Source: Rubrivivax sp.
Lineage (GTDB): Bacteria > Pseudomonadota > Gammaproteobacteria > Burkholderiales > Burkholderiaceae_C
DNA: 64,000 bases
Assembly: GCA_030653385.1 (NCBI GenBank)
Contig: JAURZM010000076.1
Coordinates: 1 to 64,000, forward strand
Direction: 5' to 3'
Part shown: one piece after another, positions 52,332-59,804 of the stretch
Numbering within the stretch: position 1 is the first letter of the stretch
Layout of the letters: every line of letters starts with the position of its first letter
Notes under the pieces: generated by a model
What the model saw: only the letters and a program-made list of their open reading frames with translations
Databases searched by the model: none
What the model was told of the DNA's origin: nothing
Translations under genes and position numbers: made by a program

Positions 52332-53176
52332 GAAACGCGCGTCCGCGCGCTGGCCAGACCGACCAGCAGCGCCACGCCGATCGCGGCCAGCGCGTTGTGC
52401 AGCAGCACCAGCGCTGGCGTCGCGGCGGCCGTCGCGGCGGCCGCACCCAGCAGCATCTGCAGCGATGCCAACACCACCAGCGACCGTCCCTCGGCGGCGC
52501 AGCCCTTGCGTGCGGCGACAAAGCCGACCGCCAGCGCCCAGGGACCGGCCAGCAACGCCAGCCCGAGGTGCAGGACCGGAGCAGCCTCGACGAGGCGGGC
52601 GCCTGCCAGCGCCCCCAGCACCGCTTGAGCCAGCCAGCACAGCGCCCCGGCCGCAGCCCAGCGCGCCAGCGTGGCGCCCGGCAGCGGGCCGGTGTGCAGG
52701 CCACGCAGCGTGGCCCAGCCGGTGGCCAGCAGCGCGAGGCCGCCGAGCAGGTTGCCCAGCAACACGCCGGCCGAGCGCGCACCGGCAGAGACCACGCCCA
52801 GCGCGGCGAGCGCCAGGGCCAGCGCCAGCATGGCCAGCGTGCGCCGCGCCAGTGACGGCACGCGTGGTGGCCGCACCAGCGCCAGCGCCACGAGCGCGAT
52901 GACGAGCAGCAGCACCGTCGACGCTGCGACGCGGTGCGTTGCACGCACCACCTTCAGCACACCCGGTTGCCCCAGCAGGGCTGGCGCGGCACTGGCGAGC
53001 ACAGGTTGCGTGGTGCTGCGGCAGCCAGGCCAGTCACCACAGGCAGGCCGCGGCTGCGCCAGCCGCAGCCAGGCACTGGCAACGACGACCAGCAGCATCA
53101 GGAGCACAGTGGCCAGCGCCAGGGCGCGTGCGGCACGCAGGCGGGTCGGGGGCAGCGGCGCGGTGTCGGCGGGCAT
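52328..53176 (-). CDS. ctaA: Haem A synthase-like protein (CtaA/COX15)
   Basis: 282 residues, eight helices. WLRLAQPRPACGDWPGC in the first loop, KVVRATHRVAAS (haem-ligand His), VLHLGLALLAGPW and LLHNALAAIG (second pair of His) fit CtaA/COX15, which turns haem O into haem A. Divergent from the oxidoreductase operon that contains ctaB. Its presence suggests that a haem-copper subunit here carries haem A. Confidence 0.85.
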   Translation of the reverse strand: MPADTAPLPPTRLRAARALALATVLLMLLVVVASAWLRLAQPRPACGDWPGCRSTTQPVLASAAPALLGQPGVLKVVRATHRVAASTVLLLVIALVALALVRPPRVPSLARRTLAMLALALALAALGVVSAGARSAGVLLGNLLGGLALLATGWATLRGLHTGPLPGATLARWAAAGALCWLAQAVLGALAGARLVEAAPVLHLGLALLAGPWALAVGFVAARKGCAAEGRSLVVLASLQMLLGAAAATAAATPALVLLHNALAAIGVALLVGLASARTRVS

Positions 53177-53279
53177 CTCTGCAAGGGTTAAGTGGGGGTG
53201 AATGCGATCTTGCGCCGCGTCCGGTGCCGCGGTCGAGCCTGGGCTGCAGAGCGTGGCATCGGCGCCAACGCCGGTTTCC

Positions 53280-53293
53280 TTGACTTGGTTCAT
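53280..53293. promoter_or_regulatory. Imperfect Dnr/Fnr-type box between ctaA and the oxidoreductase operon
   Basis: TTGACTTGGTTCAT fits TTGA-N6-TCAA with one mismatch, 52 bases before the forward operon and 103 bases before ctaA. Suitable for divergent control. Confidence 0.5.
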
Positions 53294-53345
53294 TTTTGGG
53301 CGCCGTGAGCGACCTTGAGAATGAATCGCACACCAAGGAGATGCC

Positions 53346-53510
53346 ATGAGCGATCCACAGCACACCGACGACGAGAACGAACCGATCCCGTGGATGCAGC
53401 AACTGATGGACAACCCCTTCCTGCTTCTGTTCCTGGGGGTCTTCGTGCCCACGATGCTGTACACGGTCTGGGGCGTGTTCGACATCCTGACCCTGCCTGT
53501 AGCCAAGTAG
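53346..53510 (+). CDS. Small single-helix subunit of the haem-copper enzyme
   Basis: 54 residues, ATG six bases after AAGGAGATGCC. An acidic start (DPQHTDDENEPIPWMQQLM) leads to one hydrophobic helix (NPFLLLFLGVFVPTMLYTVW). First in the operon, 15 bases before the CuA subunit gene. It resembles small accessory subunits of haem-copper reductases by size and place; no family is assigned. Confidence 0.65.
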   Translation: MSDPQHTDDENEPIPWMQQLMDNPFLLLFLGVFVPTMLYTVWGVFDILTLPVAK

Positions 53511-53525
53511 CCCAAGGAGCACCGC

Positions 53526-54065
53526 ATGAGCGCCATCCTCCCTCCGGCAGAACGCCTCTGGTACAAGCACCCGATCGACCGCGTCGAGGGCACCTGGATC
53601 GTGATCGCGCTTCTCTGGTGCCTGATCATGTTCGCGATGATGGTCGGCTGGCACATCTGGGGCAGCCAGAACCTCTCGACCGAGACCTACCGCACCACAC
53701 CCGACCAGTTCATGGCCAAGACCCAGGCCATGGTCGACAAGTACACGGTGCGCACAGAGACCGACGAGAAGACACCGGTGGTGGCGCCGCCGCCGGGCAG
53801 CGACGTCTACATGCTCGCGCGGCTGTGGAGCTACTACCCGATCCTCGAACTCGAGAAGGGCAAGACCTACAAGCTGCACCTGACGGCCATGGACTACAAC
53901 CACGGCTTCTCGCTGCAGCCCGCCAACATCAACATCCAGATGGTGCCGGGCTTCGAGCACGTGATCACTGTCACGCCCAACCAGACAGGCACCTACTCAG
54001 TGGTGTGCAACGAGTATTGCGGCATCGGCCATCACAGGATGGTCGGCCGCATCTACATCAAATGA
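53526..54065 (+). CDS. CuA-containing subunit II of a haem-copper oxidoreductase
   Basis: 179 residues, one N-terminal helix (about 23-44), and a cupredoxin domain with a complete CuA site: H126 (DYNHGFSL) and C161-x-E163-x-C165-x3-H169-x2-M172. It accepts electrons from cytochrome c or a blue copper protein on the periplasmic side. The single-anchor layout is like ba3-type subunit II. It pairs with the subunit I gene 10 bases downstream. Confidence 0.9.
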   Translation: MSAILPPAERLWYKHPIDRVEGTWIVIALLWCLIMFAMMVGWHIWGSQNLSTETYRTTPDQFMAKTQAMVDKYTVRTETDEKTPVVAPPPGSDVYMLARLWSYYPILELEKGKTYKLHLTAMDYNHGFSLQPANINIQMVPGFEHVITVTPNQTGTYSVVCNEYCGIGHHRMVGRIYIK

Positions 54066-54075
54066 CGGGGGAGCC

Positions 54076-55776
54076 ATGAGCGTTGCCACCACTTACCGTA
54101 CCTGCCCCCGCTCGGGGCTGCAGTTCGAGTCCCAGGCCGAGAAGCTGATGATCGCCAACGCCTTCGTGGCGGTGGTGTGGCTGCTGGTCGGCGGCGTGCT
54201 CGCCATTGGCGTCGTGCTGACACGCTGGCCGGCGGTGCACTGGCTCGAAGCCGACACCTTCTACCTGGTGCTGACCGCGCACGGCATCGACATGCTGATC
54301 TTCTGGATCATCTTCTTCGAGATTGCCGTGCTGTACTTCTGTTCGTCGACGCTGCTGCGCTGTCGCATCGCGACACCGAAGATCGCCTGGCTGGCGTTTG
54401 CGTTGATGCTGATCGGCTCCGTCGTCAACAACGTCGCGGTCTTCCGCGGTGCTTCGAGCGTGATGATGACGAGCTACGTGCCGATGATGGCCGAGCCCAG
54501 CTTCTACCTCGGGCTGATCCTGTTCGCGGTCGGTGCGCTGGTCGCGGTCTTCGTTTTCTTCGGCACGCTGGTCGTCGCCAAGCGCGAAAAGACCTACCAG
54601 GGTTCGGTGCCACTGGTCACCTTCGGCGCCATCACGGCGGCCATCATCGCGGTGTTCACCATCGCCTCCGGCGCCATCATCCTGATCCCGACCTGGCTGA
54701 TGTCGCTGGGCGTGGTCAAGGAGATTGACCCGCTCGTCTACCGCACGATCTGGTGGGCCTTCGGCCACAGCTCGCAGCAGATCAACGTCGCCGCGCACAT
54801 TTCGGTGTGGTACCTGGTGGCGGCCATCGCCTTCGGCGCCAAGCCGATGAGCGAACGGGTCAGCCGCACCGCATTCCTGCTGTACATCCTGTTCCTGCAA
54901 CTGGCCAGCGCGCACCACCTGCTGGCCGACCCCGGCCTGTCGACCGCCTGGAAGGTCGTCAACACCAGCTACTTCATGTACTTTGCGGTCTTGGCCTCCA
55001 TGCTGCACGGCCTCACGATCCCCGGCGCGATGGAAGTCGCGCAGCGGCAGAAGGGCTACACCAAGGGCCTCTTCGAATGGTTGCGCAAGGCACCCTGGGG
55101 CAACCCGACCTTTTCGGGTGTGTTCATTTCACTGATCGGCTTTGGCTTCCTGGGCGGGATCTCGGGCGTGATGATGGGCACCGAGCAGCTGAACATGATC
55201 ATCCACAACACGATCTATGTGCCCGGGCATTTTCACGCCACGGTGGTGGTGGGCACCACGCTGACCTTCATGGCGCTGACCTACTACCTGATCCCGGTGC
55301 TGTTCAGGCGCGAGATGATCGCGCCGACGCTTGCGAAGTGGCAGCCCTATCTGTTCGGCTTCTCGATGTACTTCTTTTGCCTGGTCATGATGGGCGCAGG
55401 CACGCTGGGCGTCTCGCGGCGGCACTGGGACATGGCGTTCCAAGGCGCGGCGCTGGCCTACGAGTGGCCCGGCGCGGCCTACCTGATGATGGGCCTGGTC
55501 GGCATCGGCGGCATCGTCGCCATCGCAGGCGGCGCGATCTACATCTACATCACGGTCGGCTCGCTGCTGTGGGGCCGCAAGCTCGACAGTGGCGCCACCA
55601 GCCCGCGGTTCACGCCGATTCCGCGCACCGCGCCCTCCGTCGTCGCGCAGAGTTACGGCTCGATGGGCTTCGCGGCGCCCGGTACCTTCGTGCTGGCGAT
55701 GGTCTTCCTGCTGGCCTTCGTGCTGTACTACTTCATCAACTGGAAGTACCTGTCAACCCTCTGGGGCCTGAGCTGA
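54076..55776 (+). CDS. Haem-copper subunit I without the active-site tyrosine, probable NO reductase (eNOR/sNOR-like)
   Basis: 566 residues, about 12-14 helices. Haem and CuB ligands are present: H69 (TAHGID), H231, the H280-H281 pair (ASAHHLLAD) and H385/H387 (GHFHATV). In helix VI the CuB ligand reads GHSSQQINVAAH: at H+4, where A-type oxidases have the cross-linked Tyr (HPEVY), there is Gln235, with Gln234 beside it. Loss of that Tyr is typical of NO-reducing relatives. Subfamily needs an HMM. ctaA, ctaB and sco are adjacent. Confidence 0.8.
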   Translation: MSVATTYRTCPRSGLQFESQAEKLMIANAFVAVVWLLVGGVLAIGVVLTRWPAVHWLEADTFYLVLTAHGIDMLIFWIIFFEIAVLYFCSSTLLRCRIATPKIAWLAFALMLIGSVVNNVAVFRGASSVMMTSYVPMMAEPSFYLGLILFAVGALVAVFVFFGTLVVAKREKTYQGSVPLVTFGAITAAIIAVFTIASGAIILIPTWLMSLGVVKEIDPLVYRTIWWAFGHSSQQINVAAHISVWYLVAAIAFGAKPMSERVSRTAFLLYILFLQLASAHHLLADPGLSTAWKVVNTSYFMYFAVLASMLHGLTIPGAMEVAQRQKGYTKGLFEWLRKAPWGNPTFSGVFISLIGFGFLGGISGVMMGTEQLNMIIHNTIYVPGHFHATVVVGTTLTFMALTYYLIPVLFRREMIAPTLAKWQPYLFGFSMYFFCLVMMGAGTLGVSRRHWDMAFQGAALAYEWPGAAYLMMGLVGIGGIVAIAGGAIYIYITVGSLLWGRKLDSGATSPRFTPIPRTAPSVVAQSYGSMGFAAPGTFVLAMVFLLAFVLYYFINWKYLSTLWGLS

Positions 55777-55846
55777 GGCACTTAAAGCGCCGGCCCTGCC
55801 ACGGCAGTGCCGGCTCCACGATCCGCACGATGCGAGGAGACGAGCC

Positions 55847-56800
55847 ATGAGCCGAAGCCCCCTGCGCCGGGCCCCGGGACCGCCGGTTGCCGACCTGGCA
55901 GCTGCTGGCACCGTCCCCGTCGCCTCAGCGGAACCGCAGGCGGTCGACTGGCGTACCGTGCTGGGTGTTTTCAAGCTGCGCATCGCGGTGTTGATCATGA
56001 TCACCGCACTCGCCGGCATGGCCATCGTGCCGGGCGGGCAGGCCGGCCCGTTGCAGGTGCTGGTTCTGGCGCTGGCGGTGCTGGTGGCATCGGGCGCAGC
56101 CGGTGCGTTCAACCAGTTCGTCGAGGCCGACAGCGACCGCCTGATGGCTCGCACGCGCCGTCGGGCATTTGCCAGCGGCGCGCTGCCGCGCACGGTGGGC
56201 TGGCTGCTGGCGATCGCAGCGCTGCTGGTCCTGGCGGTGGCAGCCGCAGCATACTGGGTCAACGCCTTGGCCGCGGCCTTCGTGCTGGCCGGGGCGCTGA
56301 CTTATGCGCTGGTCTACACACTGGGCCTGAAACGCCGTACGCCGTGGAACATCGTCGTTGGCGGAGCAGCCGGCAGCTTCGCGGCGCTGGCGGGCGCCGC
56401 TGCGGCCGACCCCCAGTTGGGCCCGCTGGCCTGGCTGCTGGCACTGGTGTTGCTGCTGTGGACACCGCCGCACTTCTGGAGCCTGGCGATCGCCAACGAG
56501 GACGAGTACCGCGCCGCCGGCATACCGATGCTGCCGGTGGTCGTGGGCGCCGCGCGTGCGGCGCGCATCGTGCACGCGCATGCCATCGCGTTGGTGGCGG
56601 TGTCGCTGTTGCTGGTGCCGTTCGGTGCCGGCCCGCTGGTGCTTGCCGCCGCGTTGGGCGGCGGCGTGCATTTCCTGCGCAAGACCCATGCCTTGGTGCG
56701 CCAGCCGAATCGCAAGGCGGCCATGGCGGCGTTCTTCGCTTCGATGGTGCAGTTGAGCGTGCTGCTTGCGGGGGTGGTGGTCGATGCGGCGATGCGCTGA
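55847..56800 (+). CDS. ctaB: Haem O synthase (protohaem IX farnesyltransferase)
   Basis: 317 residues, GAGGAGA nine bases before the ATG. UbiA-type prenyltransferase with FNQFVEADSDRLMARTRRR (first Asp-rich motif, adapted to CtaB), LKRRTPWNIVVGGAAGSFAAL and LLWTPPHFWSLAIANEDEYR, all CtaB marks. It makes haem O for the haem-copper subunits; CtaA encoded upstream could make haem A. Overlaps the sco gene by 17 bases. Confidence 0.93.
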   Translation: MSRSPLRRAPGPPVADLAAAGTVPVASAEPQAVDWRTVLGVFKLRIAVLIMITALAGMAIVPGGQAGPLQVLVLALAVLVASGAAGAFNQFVEADSDRLMARTRRRAFASGALPRTVGWLLAIAALLVLAVAAAAYWVNALAAAFVLAGALTYALVYTLGLKRRTPWNIVVGGAAGSFAALAGAAAADPQLGPLAWLLALVLLLWTPPHFWSLAIANEDEYRAAGIPMLPVVVGAARAARIVHAHAIALVAVSLLLVPFGAGPLVLAAALGGGVHFLRKTHALVRQPNRKAAMAAFFASMVQLSVLLAGVVVDAAMR

Positions 56801-57695
56801 CAGGCCAGTTCTTGCCCGCACCCCCGGCGCGGCCGCGCGTGGCCGCGGTGCGCGCGCCGTCGGTTCTGCGCTTGCCGCGCTGACCCTGCTGTGCGGACTT
56901 GGGGCGGGCATTGCCACCGCCCAGCCGCGCCTGGACGAGCGTGAGGCGCTGCGACTCGGCCAGGCCGCGATCGGCGCCGAGGTGCCCGACCTGATGCTGC
57001 TCGACCGCCAGGGTCGCCCGGTGCGGCTGGCCGGCTACCGCGGCAAGCCTTTGCTGGTGAGCTTCATCTACACCGGCTGCTTCCAGGTCTGCCCGACGCA
57101 GACACGCGCGCTGCTCGAGGCCGTGAACGGCCTGGAGAAGATGCTCGGTGCGCACCAGTTCAATGTTGTCAGCATCGGCTTCAACCAACCCTTCGACGAC
57201 CCGCAGGCGATGCGCGCCTTCGCGGCGCAGCAGCGCATCAACCGCGCGAACTGGGAGTTCCTCAGCCCGCCCCGGGAAGCGGTGGGCACCTTGACACAAG
57301 CCTTTGGCTTCAGCTACCTCGCCACGCCAGCTGGCTTCGACCATGTGCTCGGCGTCACCGTGGTCGATGCCCGTGGCCGCATCCACGCCCAGGTCTACGG
57401 CGACCGCCTGCGTGCCGACCAGCTGGGCCGTCCGCTGCGCGAGCTGCTGCTGGACACGCCGCTGCCGGCTGCCTCGACGCTGGCGGCGGTGGTCGAGCGC
57501 GTGCGCATCCTGTGCACCGTCTACGATCCCGACACCGGGGAGTACCGCTACGACTACAAGCTGATCCTGGAGCTGATCGGCGGCGCCTTGTTCTTCGGCA
57601 GCGCCGCCACCTACCTGCTGCTCGAGTGGCGCGAACGGCGCCGCGCGCGCAAGGCCTCATGTGGCGCCCCGCTGAGCTCCGGCCGTTCGGCCTGA
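56784..57695 (+). CDS. SCO1/SenC copper chaperone
   Basis: 303 residues. Signal or anchor segment (about 27-46), thioredoxin fold with copper motif YTGCFQVCP (CxxxC) and downstream His in PAGFDHVLG. Unusual C-terminal extension with a membrane helix (ILELIGGALFFGSAATYLLL) not found in typical SCO proteins. It would load copper into the CuA site. The order subunit II-subunit I-ctaB-sco supports this. Confidence 0.88.
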   Translation: MRRCADRPVLARTPGAAARGRGARAVGSALAALTLLCGLGAGIATAQPRLDEREALRLGQAAIGAEVPDLMLLDRQGRPVRLAGYRGKPLLVSFIYTGCFQVCPTQTRALLEAVNGLEKMLGAHQFNVVSIGFNQPFDDPQAMRAFAAQQRINRANWEFLSPPREAVGTLTQAFGFSYLATPAGFDHVLGVTVVDARGRIHAQVYGDRLRADQLGRPLRELLLDTPLPAASTLAAVVERVRILCTVYDPDTGEYRYDYKLILELIGGALFFGSAATYLLLEWRERRRARKASCGAPLSSGRSA

Positions 57696-59251
57696 AGGCC
57701 TGGCGCGGCGCCGAACGGCTGTTCGACGCGGCCTTTGGTTCCTGCCTGAACCCGCTGCGCCACCTGGGCGCGATTGGCTTGCTCGCGTTCTGGCTGCTCG
57801 CCGGCAGCGGCGTCGTGCTCTACGCGCTGTTCGACACCTCGGTGCAGGGGGCCTACCGCTCCGTCCAGGCGCTGGACGCCGTGCCGCTGGGCTTGGGCCG
57901 GCTGCTGCGCGGGCTGCATCGCTACAGCGCCGACCTGCTGGTGGTGGTGATGGGGCTTCATCTGCTGCGTGAATGGCTGCACGGCCACGAACGGGGCTTC
58001 CGGCGCTTCAGCTGGTTGACGGGCGTGCCCTTGATCGTGTTCGTGTTTGTCGCCGCGATCGGCGGCTTCTGGCTCAACTGGGATCAGTTGGGGCAGTTCT
58101 CGGCCATGGCCAGCGCCGAGTGGATCGACGCACTGCCGTTGCTGGCGACGCCGATGGCGCGCAACTTCCTCACCGTCGACGCGGTGAGTGATCGTTTGTT
58201 CTCGCTCTTTGTCTTCGTGCACATCGGCGTGCCACTGCTGCTGCTGTTCGGGCTGTGGTTCCACGTTCAGCGCATCACGCGCGCTGCGGTGCTGCCACCG
58301 CGCCCGCTGCTGCTGGGCACGGTCGCCACGCTGGTGCTGCTGGCGCTGGTTCAGCCAGTGACGAGCCACGCACCGGCGGCACTGGCGCAGGTGCCGGCCG
58401 AGTTGCGACTGGACTGGCTGCTGCAGTTTGTGCACCCGCTGAGCTACGCCACCTCGGCCGCGTTCACCTGGGTGCTGGTGGGCGCGGCGCTGCTGCTGCT
58501 GCTGGTGCTGCCCTGGCTGCCGGCGCGGCACGACTCACCGGCACCGGAGGTCGCGCGGGTCGACCCGGCCAACTGCAACGGCTGCCGGCGCTGCTTCGAC
58601 GATTGCCCCTATGCCGCAGTGACGATGGCGCCGCACCCCAACCAGCGCATCGGCCGCCTGTTGGCGGTGGTGGATGCCGATCTCTGCGCCGGCTGCGGCA
58701 TATGCGCCGGTGCCTGCCCGTCGTCGACGCCCTTCCGCACAGCGGCCGCGCTCGTCACCGGCATCGACATGCCGCAGCGGCCGGTGGGTACCCTGCGGGC
58801 TCGCCTGCGCCAGGCCCTGACGGCGCAGCGTTCCGCGGGCACCACGCACCCGCTGGTGGTGTTCGGTTGCGACCACGGCGCTCCGACGGGGCAGGTGGTC
58901 GCTGCCGACACCAGCCACTTCGGCCTGCTGTGCGCCGGCCAGCTGCCGCCGTCGTTCGTCGAGTACGCGCTGCGCGATGGAGCGGCCGGCGTGCTGGTGG
59001 CGGCCTGCAGGCAAGGGGGCTGCGAGTTCCGCCTCGGCGAGCGCTGGACGGCCGAGCGGCTGCAGGGCTTGCGCGAGCCGCACCTGCGCGCCCACGTGCC
59101 GGTCGCGCGCCTGGAATTGGTGCACGCCGGGCCAGGCGACGAAGTGCTGCTCGCCGCGGCGCTGCAGCGCCTGCGCACGCGTGTGCAGGCGCTGGGCAGC
59201 GTCGACGCCGCGCCGGCGCCGGGCAAGGCCGCGGGCTTGCACCATGCCTGA
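57659..59251 (+). CDS. Cytochrome b - 2x[4Fe-4S] - MvhD-like fusion protein
   Basis: 530 residues. An N-terminal bc1-type four-helix cytochrome b has two bis-His haem sites (H87/H101 and H188/H202). A second hydrophobic region is followed by two ferredoxin clusters, C306-C309-C312-C316P and C343-C346-C349-C353P. Then comes an MvhD/FlpD-like domain (GCDHGAPT, LLCAGQLPPSFVEYAL, VLVAACRQGGCEFRLG), a fold linked to heterodisulfide reductase and electron bifurcation. The cytochrome b loop reads FWLNWDQ where its paralogue has YMLPWDR. Likely passes electrons between quinone, Fe-S carriers and the reductases. Start overlaps sco by 37 bases. Confidence 0.85.
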   Translation: MWRPAELRPFGLKAWRGAERLFDAAFGSCLNPLRHLGAIGLLAFWLLAGSGVVLYALFDTSVQGAYRSVQALDAVPLGLGRLLRGLHRYSADLLVVVMGLHLLREWLHGHERGFRRFSWLTGVPLIVFVFVAAIGGFWLNWDQLGQFSAMASAEWIDALPLLATPMARNFLTVDAVSDRLFSLFVFVHIGVPLLLLFGLWFHVQRITRAAVLPPRPLLLGTVATLVLLALVQPVTSHAPAALAQVPAELRLDWLLQFVHPLSYATSAAFTWVLVGAALLLLLVLPWLPARHDSPAPEVARVDPANCNGCRRCFDDCPYAAVTMAPHPNQRIGRLLAVVDADLCAGCGICAGACPSSTPFRTAAALVTGIDMPQRPVGTLRARLRQALTAQRSAGTTHPLVVFGCDHGAPTGQVVAADTSHFGLLCAGQLPPSFVEYALRDGAAGVLVAACRQGGCEFRLGERWTAERLQGLREPHLRAHVPVARLELVHAGPGDEVLLAAALQRLRTRVQALGSVDAAPAPGKAAGLHHA

Positions 59252-59786
59252 CCGGACCGTTGCCCCAGCCCGCATTGCGACAGCGTCGGGCCCGCGTGCC
59301 TGGCTGGGCCAAGTGCTGCTGTATGGGCTGTTCGCGCTGGCCATCGGCGTTTTTTCGCAATGGCCGCCCTACCGCCACCTGCAGCCCGGGCAGGCGCTGA
59401 TCAAGCTCAGCTTCAGCCACGCTGGCAAACCGGTCGGTGACTGCCGGCCGCTGAGCCCGCAGGAGCTGGCGCGGCTGCCGCCCAACATGCGCGAACCCAC
59501 CGTCTGCCCGCGCGAGCGCTCGGCCGTGATGGTGCAGGTCGAGCTCGGGGGTGTGAAGGTGCTGGAGCGCACGGTGCAGCCGTCGGGCCTGTCCAAGGAC
59601 GGTACGTCGGCGATGTACGCACGGCTCGTGGTGCCGGCCGGCGAGCAGCACATCGCCGTGCGCCTTTCGGACGACGTGCGCCGGCGCGATGCCGCCTGGC
59701 ACCGCCAGGCCACCGTGCACCTGGTGCCCGGCCAGGTGCTGGTCATCGACTTCAATCCCGGCAAGGGCGGCATCACGCTGCAATGA
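59244..59786 (+). CDS. Uncharacterised membrane-anchored protein of the oxidoreductase cluster
   Basis: 180 residues. One membrane helix (about 21-38) then a beta-rich periplasmic domain with two cysteines (GDCRPLSPQEL and TVCPRERSAV), and a repeated MVQVELGGVKVLERTV, MYARLVVPAGEQHIAVRLSDD pattern like an immunoglobulin or thioester-free fold. Overlaps the upstream gene by eight bases. I do not recognise the family; it may be an assembly factor or subunit of the adjacent NO-reductase-like protein. Confidence 0.6.
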   Translation: MPDRTVAPARIATASGPRAWLGQVLLYGLFALAIGVFSQWPPYRHLQPGQALIKLSFSHAGKPVGDCRPLSPQELARLPPNMREPTVCPRERSAVMVQVELGGVKVLERTVQPSGLSKDGTSAMYARLVVPAGEQHIAVRLSDDVRRRDAAWHRQATVHLVPGQVLVIDFNPGKGGITLQ

Positions 59787-59804
59787 AACCCCGGACACGC
59801 CCAC

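Noticed and set aside
54076..55776. Ordinary cytochrome c oxidase subunit I
   Set aside because: The active-site Tyr of A/B-type oxidases is replaced by Gln, and the cluster context is denitrification.
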